The notes: a model not told the origin generated them from the sequence alone. 64,000 bases of DNA from Pseudoglutamicibacter albus (GCF_031458175.1 NZ_JAVDXX010000001.1:372001-436000); one strand, 5' to 3'. Counted from the stretch's first letter, positions 45,431 to 54,553 are shown. Translations and numbers: made by a program.

Positions 45431-45817
45431 GTGGAATCTCAACGTTTTTGTTCTCGTCCAGGGTGCCGCAGGGAAGCGTACGCAACCTTGACGTATGCGT
45501 ACGCAGACTCCACCGCCGTGCTCGGCCCATTGGCTCTGAAAGTGGAGCCGCACGCATACGATCTGTGCCGCCACCACGCCGACCGTCTATCGGTCCCGCT
45601 CGGCTGGGAGCTTCTGCGGCTAGACATCCCAGAGCAACGGAAACCACTGTCCAAGGACGACATGTATGCCCTGGCAGACGCCCTCCACCAAGAGGAACAG
45701 CGGGACCAGGAACAAGCTGAAAGGACAGCCCCGCGCCGCACACGCGAGCGCCTCGGCGGAGAGAACGCTCCGCCACCAGCCAAACCCGGCCTGCACTTGG
45801 TGCGTGATGACGACTAA
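45431..45817 (+). CDS. DUF3499 family protein
   Basis: Actinobacterial protein of unknown function, 128 residues. The conserved first ~70 residues have two Cys/His pairs, FCSRPGCRREA near residue 6 and YDLCRHHADRL near residue 42, which look like a small zinc-binding fold, with ATLTYAYADSTAVLGPL between. The C-terminal half is charged and rich in Glu, Gln and Arg. The GTG start lacks a Shine-Dalgarno. The family is regularly divergent from the zincin-like gene, as here. Confidence 0.83.
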   Translation: MESQRFCSRPGCRREAYATLTYAYADSTAVLGPLALKVEPHAYDLCRHHADRLSVPLGWELLRLDIPEQRKPLSKDDMYALADALHQEEQRDQEQAERTAPRRTRERLGGENAPPPAKPGLHLVRDDD

Positions 45818-45899
45818 AACCTCCACCGGCAGCGCCGAGCTCTAGATTTCTCTTTCAACGCCCCTCCTTTTAGCAATTCCGGGGCGGAAAGGACCCTTG

Positions 45900-46961
45900 A
45901 TGTCGCTGAATACCCCTGATCCTTGGAAAGAGGACAGAGACGAGCAAAACCCGACGGGACCCAAAAGCCCTGCGACGCCTGAATCTCCGGCGGAGCCTGT
46001 GAACCTGAACGAAAGCCGTGATCTGAACCAAAGCCAGGAAGCGACCCAGGCGTTCCCGCCGGTGTCTGAGCATCCGCCAGCATCTGAGACCGCCGTGCTC
46101 GGGGCGCCACCGGCTTCAGAGCAGTCTGGGGATCAGGGCACGTATTTGCCTGTTTCGGAGAAGCCCACGCCTGGTTACAGCGATGAGACCTCGCATGAAA
46201 CTGTTGCTGCGAGCCTCGACTATAAGCCGGTCTTCCCACGCATCCTGCAGTGGGTAGTCGCTGTCTTGACCCCGTTCGTGTTGCTCGCAGCGGCCGTTCG
46301 GTTGGTCGCCTCTTCCGCTGTCTTGTGGTTTATCTACCACATTCCAGGTTTCCCGGCAGACCCGGCAGGATTCACCCGCGGCGACCGCGTTCTGTACGGC
46401 TCATACGGGGTGGACTATCTCAACAACTTCGCCCCAAGTAAGTACCTCTCCCAAGTCCAGACCGACGAAGGTCCGCTGTTCACCGCCAACGAGGTCTCGC
46501 ACATGGCCGACGTCAAGTCGCTTGTGCACCTGTGCTACCTGCTCGGTGTGATCGCGCTCGTTCTTCTGCTGATCAGCTTCATCATCCTGCGTAAAACCTA
46601 CCCGGGAGGCGTCCGCAGGGGCCTGTTCGCCGGCTCGATCGTAACGTTCGCGGTGCTACTCATCTGCGCGGCTGTGGCGTTGGTTGGCTGGGAGGAGTTC
46701 TTTGTTGGCTTCCACCAGTTCTTCTTCTCACACGGTAACTGGCAGTTCGCGTGGGATGATTCGCTCATCCGGCTCTACCCGCCGCAATACTGGGTCATCG
46801 CGGCAGGCATACTTGGCGGCCTGTTGCTCGTGGGCAACCTGGTGTTGATGCTCGTGACGTGGCCAACGCGCCGCCGTCGGGAGCTGTCTCGCAAGCAGAT
46901 GGAAGAGAAACGAGACGGTTCGGACTACGTCATCGAATACGATGCGTTCGATCAACGCTAA
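45900..46961 (+). CDS. TIGR01906/DUF1461 family integral membrane protein
   Basis: Membrane protein of unknown function, 353 residues. The first ~110 residues are a proline- and glutamate-rich cytoplasmic region. Helices follow near residues 115-145, 205-230, 240-262 and 295-320. The diagnostic blocks are HMADVKSLVHLCYLL near residue 200 and FFVGFHQFFFSHGNWQFAWDDSLIRLYPPQYW near residues 265-296. The long hydrophilic N-terminus is specific to actinobacterial members. AAGGA lies 6 nt before the ATG at 45900; a TTG immediately upstream is in frame but unlikely. Confidence 0.83.
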   Translation: MSLNTPDPWKEDRDEQNPTGPKSPATPESPAEPVNLNESRDLNQSQEATQAFPPVSEHPPASETAVLGAPPASEQSGDQGTYLPVSEKPTPGYSDETSHETVAASLDYKPVFPRILQWVVAVLTPFVLLAAAVRLVASSAVLWFIYHIPGFPADPAGFTRGDRVLYGSYGVDYLNNFAPSKYLSQVQTDEGPLFTANEVSHMADVKSLVHLCYLLGVIALVLLLISFIILRKTYPGGVRRGLFAGSIVTFAVLLICAAVALVGWEEFFVGFHQFFFSHGNWQFAWDDSLIRLYPPQYWVIAAGILGGLLLVGNLVLMLVTWPTRRRRELSRKQMEEKRDGSDYVIEYDAFDQR

Positions 46962-46995
46962 ACGAACACGGCCCCGCCGTTGAGGCTTGAGCTCA

Positions 46996-47041
46996 AACAC
47001 GGGTGGGCGGTAGCTGGCCACAGCTACCGCCCACCCGTGTT
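46996..47041. terminator. Bidirectional terminator
   Basis: A 21-bp perfect stem (46996-47016 with 47021-47041) and loop GCCA lie between the converging DUF1461 and acyl-CoA synthetase genes. The right arm leads into TTGTTG. Confidence 0.85.
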
Positions 47042-47063
47042 GTTGACCTACGTTGCCGCCCAG

Positions 47064-48953
47064 CTATGAGCGTTTGCGGTAGATCGTGTTGATCGTGTCA
47101 GCATACTGCTGATAGACCTGCGGGCGGCGTACCTTCATCGATGGAGTGAGGGTGCCTTCGTCCTCGCTGAAGTCTTCATCGAGGATCACGAACTTGCGGA
47201 TAGATTCAGCCCGGGACACGGTCGAGTTGGCGCGGTTGATGTATGACTGGATTTCCTCATGCACGCGCATGTTGCGCACCGCATCGGCCAGGGTCGCTAC
47301 TCCGGAGACCTTCTCTGCCTTCGCCCAGGTGTGTAGTTCGTCTTCATCCAGGGTCACCAGCGCTGAAACGAAAGGCTTGTCATCACCCAGGAGAACAACC
47401 TGGGACACGATGCGGCCTTCCCGCACGATCTCCTCGAGCGGGCCGGGGACAACGTTCTTACCGCCGGCGGTCACGATGATGTCTTTCTTACGTCCGGTAA
47501 CGGTGAGGAAGCCGTCTTCATCGAGCTCACCGAGGTCGCCGGTGTAGAAGAAGTCCTCGTCGTTGAAGGCTTCCTGAGTGGCTTCCGGGTTGTTCCAATA
47601 GCCGGCGAAAACCCCGATGCCTTTCACGAGGATTTCGCCGTCATCGGCGATGCGCACGCAGGTTCCGGGGATCGGCAAACCGACCGAGCCGACGCGCTGT
47701 ATACCTGGCATGTTCACGCTCAAGGGTGCGGTGGTTTCGGTGAGGCCGTAGCCTTCTAGCACACCGAGGCCGATCGCGTTGAAGAAGTGCGCGAGGTCCG
47801 GGAACAGGGGAGAAGCCCCGGAGATCGAGTAGCGAACTTCTCCACCCATGATTTCGCGGATCTTCGGGTACACGAGCTTGTTGTATAGCCGGTATTCGGC
47901 CTCATGCAGCGGGTTGCTGCGTGGCTTCTGCTGGCCGCGGCGCACCTGGTCTTCGGCGCGTCCACGTTGGGTCGCGATGTAGCGGGCGCGGCGGAACAGC
48001 CAGCCCTTGCCCTCGGCTTCTGCTTTGGCGAGCGCGCCAGCCATGAGTTTTTCGTAGATGCGCGGCACTGCAAGCAGGAATGTTGGTTTGATGTTCGGGA
48101 GGTCTCGGGTCACGGTGCGCGGCGAGCAGTGGGAGACCGTGATGTCGCGGTACATGCATGCGTGCTGTACGGCACGGGCGAGGATGTGGGCCAGCGGCAG
48201 GAACAGCGCGGTGCGCCCGCCCTCTCCAACGACTTCGCTCAAGTGCTCAACGAGGTTGACGGCTACGAGCGTGATGTTGCCGTGGGTGATGATGCACCCT
48301 TTAGGGCGCCCGACGGTTCCGGAGGTGTACACGAGGGTTGCGGGATCGTTGAGTCCCGGGCGGCTGCGGCGAAGGTTCACTTCGTCGTCGGGCACCCCGG
48401 AGTCACGTCCGGAGGCCATGAGGTCTGCGAGTCCGGCGCCCACGGGTACACCGTCGTAGAGAACCGTGGCTGGGTGGCCGGCGTCGTTGACGACGTCCAT
48501 GCGCAGGTGGCGTGGCGCGCGGTCTGCAGGCAGATTCGCTACCGCTTGCGCGGCCGGGTCGGAGGCGTCCGGTGTTTGGGTCAAAAGGTGGCTTGCCCCG
48601 GAATCGGTGAGGATCCATTCGATCTGGGAGATCGAGGAGGTCTCATAGATCGATACGGAGATCCCGCCTGCAAACCATGCGGCTTGTTCGGCTAGTGCCC
48701 ATTCGAAGGATGTGGGGGCCATGATCGCGAGCACGGAGCCTTCTTCGAAACCGTGGGCGATGAGGGCTTTCGCGAGGTCGGTTACGAGGCGTTTGTAGTG
48801 TTCCCCGGTAACGTCCACCCAGGTTTCGGCATTGGGGTCATAGACGGAGTAGACGGGTAGGGGCTTGTTGCGTGCAATCCGGTCAAGCAACAGCTGTGGC
48901 GTGTTGTAGTTGGATGGCAACGTTTCAAGTTGCGGCATGCACCGTTCGCGCAC
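47064..48953 (-). CDS. AMP-dependent long-chain fatty acyl-CoA synthetase
   Basis: Activates fatty acids with ATP and CoA for lipid synthesis or degradation; resembles mycobacterial FadD15. The 629-residue protein has the P-loop PATLVYTSGTVGRPKGCIITH near residue 215. YSISGASPLFPDLAHFFNA and GYGLTETTAPLSVN lie near residue 375, YTGDLGELDEDGFL near residue 470, and GRKKDIIVTAGGKNV near residue 490 with the hinge. The start is the GTG at 48953 with AAGGAG 5 nt upstream. The frame stays open for a further 191 codons, but that part lies antisense-free inside the next gene and is arginine/proline-rich non-family sequence. Confidence 0.9.
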   Translation of the reverse strand: MRERCMPQLETLPSNYNTPQLLLDRIARNKPLPVYSVYDPNAETWVDVTGEHYKRLVTDLAKALIAHGFEEGSVLAIMAPTSFEWALAEQAAWFAGGISVSIYETSSISQIEWILTDSGASHLLTQTPDASDPAAQAVANLPADRAPRHLRMDVVNDAGHPATVLYDGVPVGAGLADLMASGRDSGVPDDEVNLRRSRPGLNDPATLVYTSGTVGRPKGCIITHGNITLVAVNLVEHLSEVVGEGGRTALFLPLAHILARAVQHACMYRDITVSHCSPRTVTRDLPNIKPTFLLAVPRIYEKLMAGALAKAEAEGKGWLFRRARYIATQRGRAEDQVRRGQQKPRSNPLHEAEYRLYNKLVYPKIREIMGGEVRYSISGASPLFPDLAHFFNAIGLGVLEGYGLTETTAPLSVNMPGIQRVGSVGLPIPGTCVRIADDGEILVKGIGVFAGYWNNPEATQEAFNDEDFFYTGDLGELDEDGFLTVTGRKKDIIVTAGGKNVVPGPLEEIVREGRIVSQVVLLGDDKPFVSALVTLDEDELHTWAKAEKVSGVATLADAVRNMRVHEEIQSYINRANSTVSRAESIRKFVILDEDFSEDEGTLTPSMKVRRPQVYQQYADTINTIYRKRS

Positions 48954-49024
48954 TGATTCTCCTTGAAGGCCGATGGGTTCTAGCGGTGGGGCAGTCGGCT
49001 GCACCGGATAGGGGGGCGGACGGG

Positions 49025-50695
49025 TTATGTCCAGCTTGGTATCCAGATGCGCCACTGGGCGTGTTCGCTCAAAAGTGTTCCGCCTGTGACGATCGGTAGG
49101 AAGAAAGCGGATGTGAGCAGGATGATGGCGACGATGCCGGCTAGGATTCCGGTGCGGATCTTCGCTTGGAGCTTGGGCGTGCCCGGTGGCGGGGCGAGCA
49201 TACGTAGCGCATAGACGACTGCGAGGATCCAGCTGAGTTGGAAGCCGGTCGTGTAGAAGAAGAACATCGTGCGTTCTGGATAGAACAGCCACGGGATGTA
49301 GCCGGCTACAACACCTGCCAGGATCATGAGTGCTACCCAGTCGCGGCGAGCGAGGAAGGCCCACAGCACGATGAAGATGCAGAGGGTCCCGGCCCACCAC
49401 AGGAGCGGGTTGGGTAGGTCGGTGATGATTTGGACGCAGTTGCGGCCGGGTTCGCATTCGACGCCGTCGCGGGTGGTGGTGTCCCATTTGAACAGCGTTG
49501 GGCGCCCTGCAACGAGCCAGGTCCACGGGTTGGACGCCCAGCCGTGGTCTTTGGTCAGCCCGGTGTGGAATGCGTAGGCCTTGCCGTGGTAGGTCAGCAG
49601 GTCAGCTAGCGGTGCTGGGAAGAGCTTGACCCATGCCGCACCTTCGCGTTCGGCGAGCCCGTGGCCCCAGGCGCGCGGCTGCATCAGCCACGGTAGCCAG
49701 GTGAAAAGATAGGTCAGTGCCGCGACGGGTACTACGCGGATGAACGCGGGGATGCCGTTGTGGAGTACGCCGCCTTTGAGCCATTGTTGGATCCCAGCGG
49801 CACGGCGGGCTTGGCAGTCCCACCACACGATGAGTAGGCCGAAGACAGCGACGAAGGTGATTCCGGACCATTTGATAGCGCACAAGGCACCCAGTGAAAC
49901 ACCGATGCCGATCTGCCACGGCCGGGACCATAAGCGCGGCCCCACCCCTTTATAGAGGGCCGCTACCTTGCGTTTATCGCTAGAGGCCTCGGCGTCTCCG
50001 GCGAGCGCGTAGGCCAGTTGGCGGCGCCCGTAATCGCGGTCTACGAGTACGAGCCACGCGATGATCGTGATGAACATGAAGTAGAAGATGTCGAGGATCC
50101 CGGTCCTCGATAGCGCGATCTGTTGGCCGTCGAGCGCTACGAATACTCCGGCGAGCCCGCCCCATACGGCGGAGCGGAACAGGCGGGTTGCGGCCATGGT
50201 TGTGAAGACGGCTGCGATGGTTCCGGCGAAAGCGGTGCCTGCACGCCAGCCGAGCCCGGTGTCTGTTCCGAAGATCGCCATTCCCAGCGCCATGATCCAT
50301 TTACCCAGTGGTGGGTGGACGACGTAGGAGGCCTCGTTACTCGGTGTTGCCGATCCGTTGACGAAGTCTTCGTTGATGTCTTGCGGCCATTGGCGTTCGT
50401 AGCCGTAGTTCAGAAGTGAGTAGGCGTCTTTGACGTAGTAGGTTTCGTCGAAAATGAGTTGGTGTGGGTGGCCCAGGTTGAAGAATCTGATGATCGCGGC
50501 GAGTGCACCGATCAGCAGAGGTAGCCACCAGCGCGCGTGTGAAACGACCGTGTTGAGCTTGCCGCCGGGCATGCCGGTGAGGCGGAGCAGTAGCTCGTCG
50601 AGGCTCGGTCTTGAACGGCTCAGCTGCGCCCCCTGTTTGCGGTGGGCGTGCTGTTGCCGTTGAGCTTGAGAAGTGGTGCGCGCGGAAACAGTCAC
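49025..50695 (-). CDS. Protein O-mannosyltransferase (GT39, Pmt-like)
   Basis: Membrane enzyme that transfers mannose from a polyprenyl-phosphate carrier to Ser/Thr of secreted proteins. The 556-residue protein has the acidic catalytic motif FDETYYVKDAY near residue 80, in the first external loop, and VHPPLGKW near residue 120. About ten helices follow, with a large C-terminal loop containing cysteines (VECEPGRNCVQ). The GTG start has no Shine-Dalgarno and TAGAGT ends 6 nt before it. Divergent from rsmI, a pairing conserved in Actinobacteria. It would use the mannose made through manA and manC. Confidence 0.9.
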   Translation of the reverse strand: MTVSARTTSQAQRQQHAHRKQGAQLSRSRPSLDELLLRLTGMPGGKLNTVVSHARWWLPLLIGALAAIIRFFNLGHPHQLIFDETYYVKDAYSLLNYGYERQWPQDINEDFVNGSATPSNEASYVVHPPLGKWIMALGMAIFGTDTGLGWRAGTAFAGTIAAVFTTMAATRLFRSAVWGGLAGVFVALDGQQIALSRTGILDIFYFMFITIIAWLVLVDRDYGRRQLAYALAGDAEASSDKRKVAALYKGVGPRLWSRPWQIGIGVSLGALCAIKWSGITFVAVFGLLIVWWDCQARRAAGIQQWLKGGVLHNGIPAFIRVVPVAALTYLFTWLPWLMQPRAWGHGLAEREGAAWVKLFPAPLADLLTYHGKAYAFHTGLTKDHGWASNPWTWLVAGRPTLFKWDTTTRDGVECEPGRNCVQIITDLPNPLLWWAGTLCIFIVLWAFLARRDWVALMILAGVVAGYIPWLFYPERTMFFFYTTGFQLSWILAVVYALRMLAPPPGTPKLQAKIRTGILAGIVAIILLTSAFFLPIVTGGTLLSEHAQWRIWIPSWT

Positions 50696-50701
50696 AGGCT
50701 T

Positions 50702-50707
50702 ACTCTA
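50702..50707 (-). promoter_or_regulatory. Candidate -10 (TAGAGT) for the O-mannosyltransferase gene, leaderless
   Basis: TAGAGT on the minus strand ends 6 nt before the GTG at 50695; no Shine-Dalgarno or -35 is evident. Confidence 0.5.
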
Positions 50708-50818
50708 CTGAACTACGGGGTTTGAGGCCGGAAGATGGCTAGGAGGGTAATACCAAAGTAATACGGACACACTGTAGCGGAGGCGATGTGCCGCGGTGTT
50801 GGTGTAGTGGCGGCTGGG

Positions 50819-50824
50819 TAGGCT
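50819..50824 (+). promoter_or_regulatory. Candidate -10 (TAGGCT) for rsmI, leaderless
   Basis: TAGGCT ends 6 nt before the GTG at 50831. TTGGTG lies upstream but at a short spacing (14 nt). Confidence 0.45.
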
Positions 50825-50830
50825 GGTGGT

Positions 50831-51676
50831 GTGAGTGATGTAACTGGTCGCATCGAGATTGCTGGTACCCCGATTGGGAATATTGGGGATGCGAGCCCGC
50901 GGTTGCTCGCGGCGTTGGAAGAGGCCGATGTGGTGGCGTGTGAGGACACGCGGACCACGGCGAAGCTGTTGCGGGCTTTGGACGTGAGGGCTCGCGGTGA
51001 GTTGGTTGCGTATCACGAACATAATGAGCGTTCGCGTGCGGATGAGTTGGTGGAGCGGGCTCGCCGTGGGGCGCACGTTGTGGTGGTCAGTGATGCAGGC
51101 ATGCCAGGTATTTCTGATCCTGGCTACCGGATTGTCGCGCGCGCGGTCATCGAGGATGTGCCCGTCACGGTGATCCCGGGGCCTTCGGCACTGATCTGTG
51201 CACTCGCCGCATCGGGGTTGCCGACAGACCGGTTCACGTTCGAAGGATTCATGCCGCGCAAGGCTTCTGAACGCACAGCCTTCATCCGCGCGATGAGCAC
51301 TGAGACGCGCACCGTCGTGTTCTATGAGACCCCGCACCGGATCGAGGCGACCTTTCAAGCGCTCGCCGAGGGTTTGGGTGGGCAGCGTCGCGCGGTGATT
51401 TCGCGTGAGATTACGAAAATGTTTGAAGAGCATCGGCGTGGAACCCTCGAGGAGTTGCTTGCCGGGGTGGCGGAGGATCCTCCGCGCGGCGAGATCGTGG
51501 TGGTGTTAGAAGGTGCCGCTGAAGAAGCTGAAGCCAGCATCGAAGAGTTAGTTCCGCTGGTCCTAGAGCGGGTAGCTGAAGGTGAACGGCTCAAAGACGT
51601 GTGCAAATCGCTTGCCGAGGCTTACGGGGTGTCCCGGCGGGAACTCTATGACGCGGCGGTCAAAGCCCGGCCATAA
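50831..51676 (+). CDS. rsmI: 16S rRNA (cytidine1402-2'-O)-methyltransferase
   Basis: Methylates the ribose of C1402 in the ribosomal decoding centre using SAM. The 281-residue protein has the tetrapyrrole-methylase fold: IAGTPIGNIGDASPR near residue 9, VACEDTRTTAKLLRAL near residue 35, VSDAGMPGISDPGYR near residue 85, and FEGFMPRKASERTAF near residue 137. The C-terminal extension (VLERVAEGERLKDVCKSLAE...) is a helix-turn-helix-like tail typical of the family. GTG start, probably leaderless. Short degenerate repeats follow the gene. Confidence 0.94.
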   Translation: MSDVTGRIEIAGTPIGNIGDASPRLLAALEEADVVACEDTRTTAKLLRALDVRARGELVAYHEHNERSRADELVERARRGAHVVVVSDAGMPGISDPGYRIVARAVIEDVPVTVIPGPSALICALAASGLPTDRFTFEGFMPRKASERTAFIRAMSTETRTVVFYETPHRIEATFQALAEGLGGQRRAVISREITKMFEEHRRGTLEELLAGVAEDPPRGEIVVVLEGAAEEAEASIEELVPLVLERVAEGERLKDVCKSLAEAYGVSRRELYDAAVKARP

Positions 51677-51713
51677 GTGTGGCCCGGCGGTAAGCGTGGC
51701 TCGGCGGCGGAAG

Positions 51714-51777
51714 GGACCTGGCCGTAAGTGTTGCCCGGCCGTAAAAGGGACCTGGCCGTGAAATGGACCTGGCCCTG
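51714..51777 (+). repeat. Degenerate GC-rich repeats after rsmI
   Basis: GGACCTGGCCGTAA (51714-51727), GGACCTGGCCGTGA (51748-51761) and GGACCTGGCCCTG (51765-51777), with related CCCGGCCGTAA and GGCCCGGCGGTAA between and before. They fill the non-coding gap before gabD; function unknown. Confidence 0.7.
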
Positions 51778-51885
51778 GCGAGCCGGGCCAGTCAGCGAAA
51801 TGCGGCGTCGCTTTCTAGCGGAATAGTTTGCCGCACGTATAAGTTGAGCTAAGTAGACCTCGATGATCCGTGGCAAAGGAGAACC

Positions 51886-53364
51886 ATGACTTCACAGCGC
51901 GAAGCCGAACTGCTGGAATCAGTCCCGAAGGGGTTGCTGATCAATGGTGAATGGCGCGATGCCTCTGATGGCGGAACGTTCGATGTTCTCGACCCTGCAA
52001 CGGGGAAGGTTTTGGCTACGTTGGCCTCTGCCACCTCTGAGGATGCTAAGGCCGCTTTGGATGCGGCTGATGCTGTGCAGGCGTCGTGGGCTCGCACCTC
52101 TGCCCGTGAACGTTCTGAGATTCTGCGCCGTGGTTTCGAACTGATTCAGGAACGCGCCGAGGATTTCGCTCTGCTCATGACCTTGGAGATGGGTAAGCCT
52201 CTGAACGAGGCGATGGGCGAGGTTAAGTACGGCAACGAGTTCATGCGGTGGTTCTCTGAGGAAGCGGTGCGTCACAACGGCCGCTACAACGAGACCCCTG
52301 AAGGCAACATGAAGATGATCGTGCAGCACAAGCCTGTTGGGCCGTGCTTGCTGATCACGCCGTGGAACTTCCCGCTGGCGATGGCGACCCGCAAGGTTGC
52401 TCCTGCTGTAGCTGCCGGCTGCACTATGGTTTTGAAGCCAGCTAAGTTGACCCCGCTGACTGCCCAGCTGTTCGCTCAGGTCATGATGGAGGCAGGCCTT
52501 CCAGCAGGTGTCTTGAACGTGGTTGCTGGTAAGTCGGCTTCCCAGATTTCTGGCCCCATCATGCAGGATCACCGTCTACGTAAGGTCTCCTTCACCGGCT
52601 CCACCCCGGTGGGGCGCCAGTTGCTCAAGGACGCCGCAGACAACGTTTTGCGTACCTCGATGGAGTTGGGCGGCAACGCGCCATTCATCGTGTTCGATGA
52701 CGCCGACATTGACGATGCGGTTGAGGGCGCTATGGCGGCGAAGATGCGCAACATGGGTGAGGCCTGCACCGCGGCGAACCGCTTCCTGGTCCAGGATTCG
52801 GTCGCCGAAGAGTTCACCCGCAAGTTCGCTGAGAAGATGGCCGCCCTCAAGCCTGGCCGCGGCACCGAAGAAGACGTCAACGTTGGCCCGGTCATCGAGG
52901 AGTCCGCTCGTGAGGACATCCACTCGATCGTGACTAAAGCGGTTGAACAGGGTGCTAAGGTCGCGACCGGTGGCGAGAAGATCGAAGGCGACGGCTACTT
53001 CTATCGCCCGACCGTCTTGACCGATGTTCCGCACGACGCCGAGATCCTGCGTGAAGAGATCTTCGGCCCCGTCGCCCCCGTCACGACGTTTGCTACCGAG
53101 GACGAAGCGATCGAACTCGCCAACGCATCCGAATACGGTTTGGCCTCCTACATCTACTCGAAGGACTACAACCGCCTGATCCGTGTGGCGGATCAGATCG
53201 AATTCGGGTTGGTCGGCTTCAACCAGGGCGTGATCTCCAACGCTGCCGCACCATTCGGTGGCGTCAAGCAGTCCGGTCTGGGGCGTGAAGGTGGCGCCGA
53301 AGGTATCGAGGAGTACAGCACCGTGCAGTACATCGGTATCGCAGACCCATACGCCAAGAAGTAA
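51886..53364 (+). CDS. gabD: NAD(P)-dependent succinate-semialdehyde dehydrogenase
   Basis: Oxidises succinic semialdehyde to succinate, linking GABA or 2-oxoglutarate shunt routes to succinate dehydrogenase. The 492-residue aldehyde dehydrogenase has ITPWNFPLAMATRKVAPA near residue 160, KPAKLTPLTA, FTGSTPVGRQLLKDAA near residue 240, and the catalytic glutamate in MELGGNAPF near residue 262. The catalytic cysteine is C297, in MGEACTAANRF. REEIFGPVAP follows. AAAGGAG lies 6 nt before the ATG. The substrate is inferred from overall similarity to GabD. Confidence 0.88.
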   Translation: MTSQREAELLESVPKGLLINGEWRDASDGGTFDVLDPATGKVLATLASATSEDAKAALDAADAVQASWARTSARERSEILRRGFELIQERAEDFALLMTLEMGKPLNEAMGEVKYGNEFMRWFSEEAVRHNGRYNETPEGNMKMIVQHKPVGPCLLITPWNFPLAMATRKVAPAVAAGCTMVLKPAKLTPLTAQLFAQVMMEAGLPAGVLNVVAGKSASQISGPIMQDHRLRKVSFTGSTPVGRQLLKDAADNVLRTSMELGGNAPFIVFDDADIDDAVEGAMAAKMRNMGEACTAANRFLVQDSVAEEFTRKFAEKMAALKPGRGTEEDVNVGPVIEESAREDIHSIVTKAVEQGAKVATGGEKIEGDGYFYRPTVLTDVPHDAEILREEIFGPVAPVTTFATEDEAIELANASEYGLASYIYSKDYNRLIRVADQIEFGLVGFNQGVISNAAAPFGGVKQSGLGREGGAEGIEEYSTVQYIGIADPYAKK

Positions 53365-53389
53365 AGCCTTCTGCACAGACTGTGACCTA

Positions 53390-53425
53390 ACGGGGTGGCC
53401 ATCGCATCAGCGGTGGCCACCCCGT
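53390..53425 (+). terminator. Hairpin after gabD
   Basis: A 12-bp perfect stem (53390-53401 with 53414-53425) with a 12-nt loop, 25 nt after the stop. There is no U-run. Confidence 0.55.
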
Positions 53426-53471
53426 CGTAAACCTCACCCCGCCGATAACCTCACTCCGTCGTTAACCTCGC
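53422..53471 (+). repeat. Three degenerate tandem units of 16-17 bp before tatD
   Basis: CCGTCGTAAACCTCAC (53422-53437), CCCGCCGATAACCTCAC (53438-53454) and TCCGTCGTTAACCTCGC (53455-53471). They begin in the gabD hairpin arm and end 24 nt before the tatD start. Confidence 0.75.
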
Positions 53472-53481
53472 GGTGCATCGC

Positions 53482-53487
53482 TAAGGT
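53482..53487 (+). promoter_or_regulatory. Candidate -10 (TAAGGT) for tatD
   Basis: TAAGGT ends 7 nt before the ATG at 53495. It is the same hexamer as before the gene at 566. AAGG could alternatively be a Shine-Dalgarno. Confidence 0.35.
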
Positions 53488-53494
53488 TGTTGAT

Positions 53495-54487
53495 ATGTGT
53501 TCTGAACATCAAGGTTTGGTTGTTCCCGGTGAAACCCCGCGGCCTTATGTCCCTGAGGCCCACGAAGGCCTCGGCGATGACAGCGGGCGTAAGCGCGCGG
53601 CCGTCAACGAGCAGGGTGCTCGCCGTAAGCTCGAATATCCGCCGGCCCCGCAGCCATTGCCGGTCCCGGTGATCGATAACCACACGCACATGGATTTCCA
53701 TGACGGCGATGTCGCGTTATCTGTGAGCCAGCACATGGATGTCGCCGAGCAGGTCGGTATCTCTGGGGCAGTCCAGATCGGGACCGATGTTGAGTCTTCG
53801 CGCTGGTCTGTTGCCGCGGCGGAATCTGATCAGCGCGTGCTTGCCGCGGTCGCCTTGCACCCCAACGATGCCGCGCGGGCTTATGCGGAAGGCACCCTTG
53901 AGGATGATCTCGCGGTCATCGAGCAGTTGGCTGGGCATCCCCGGGTGCGGGCGATCGGAGAGACGGGGCTTGATTACTTCCGTACCACCGAGGAGGGCTG
54001 GGCGCCCCAGCACGAATCCTTCCGCCGGCATCTTGATATTGCGCAGCGTTTGAACCTGCCGGTACAGATCCATGACCGGGACGCGCACGATGACACGGTG
54101 CGGATCTTGGAAGAAGAGAACTTCGATGGAACGGTTGTCTTCCACTGTTTCTCTGGCCCGGTGTCGATGGCGAAGAAGGCGCGCGAGCGCGGCTGGTATG
54201 TCTCCTTCGGCGGGACCGTGACGTTCAAGAACAACCATGAGCTTCGAGAAGCGATCATGGCGGCCGGTCCACAGCTGTTGATGGCGGAGACGGACGCCCC
54301 GTTCTTGACTGCTCACCCGTTCCGGGGCCGCCCGAACGCTCCCTACATGACCCCGTACGCGGTGCGGTTCGTCGCGGACATGTTCGGCATGGACCTAGAT
54401 GAGTTCTGCCACACACTTAACGAGAACAGCACGCGTGTTTACGGGGATTTTGCCGCAGGTTTCACCCAAGAATCGCCTGAACAATAG
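53495..54487 (+). CDS. TatD family metal-dependent hydrolase (DNase)
   Basis: Predicted metal-dependent phosphodiesterase of the amidohydrolase fold; TatD proteins have 3'-5' DNase activity. The first ~55 of 330 residues are polar and not conserved. The core has metal ligands in VIDNHTHMDFH near residue 60, AIGETGLDYFR near residue 150, PVQIHDRDAHDD near residue 190, VVFHCFSGPVSMA near residue 213 and LMAETDAPFLT near residue 266. An N-terminal extension beyond 53495 would run into gabD. Often next to rpf, ksgA and ispE in Actinobacteria, as here. Confidence 0.87.
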   Translation: MCSEHQGLVVPGETPRPYVPEAHEGLGDDSGRKRAAVNEQGARRKLEYPPAPQPLPVPVIDNHTHMDFHDGDVALSVSQHMDVAEQVGISGAVQIGTDVESSRWSVAAAESDQRVLAAVALHPNDAARAYAEGTLEDDLAVIEQLAGHPRVRAIGETGLDYFRTTEEGWAPQHESFRRHLDIAQRLNLPVQIHDRDAHDDTVRILEEENFDGTVVFHCFSGPVSMAKKARERGWYVSFGGTVTFKNNHELREAIMAAGPQLLMAETDAPFLTAHPFRGRPNAPYMTPYAVRFVADMFGMDLDEFCHTLNENSTRVYGDFAAGFTQESPEQ

Positions 54488-54524
54488 CCATACCCCGAAA
54501 CTGTGCAGGAGCTGAAGTAGCGAT

Positions 54525-54553
54525 TTGATAACAATTAGGTTACGATTGTTATC
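54525..54553. promoter_or_regulatory. Inverted repeat overlapping the putative rpf promoter
   Basis: GATAACAAT (54527-54535) and ATTGTTATC (54545-54553) form perfect 9-bp arms around a 9-nt spacer. TTGATA at 54525-54530 could be a -35, so a dimeric regulator bound here would overlap the promoter. The -10 is not clear. Confidence 0.6.

Noticed and set aside
48954-49526. 191-codon N-terminal extension of the acyl-CoA synthetase
   Set aside because: It overlaps the well-supported O-mannosyltransferase, is Arg/Pro-rich and unlike any synthetase; GTG 48953 has a good Shine-Dalgarno.
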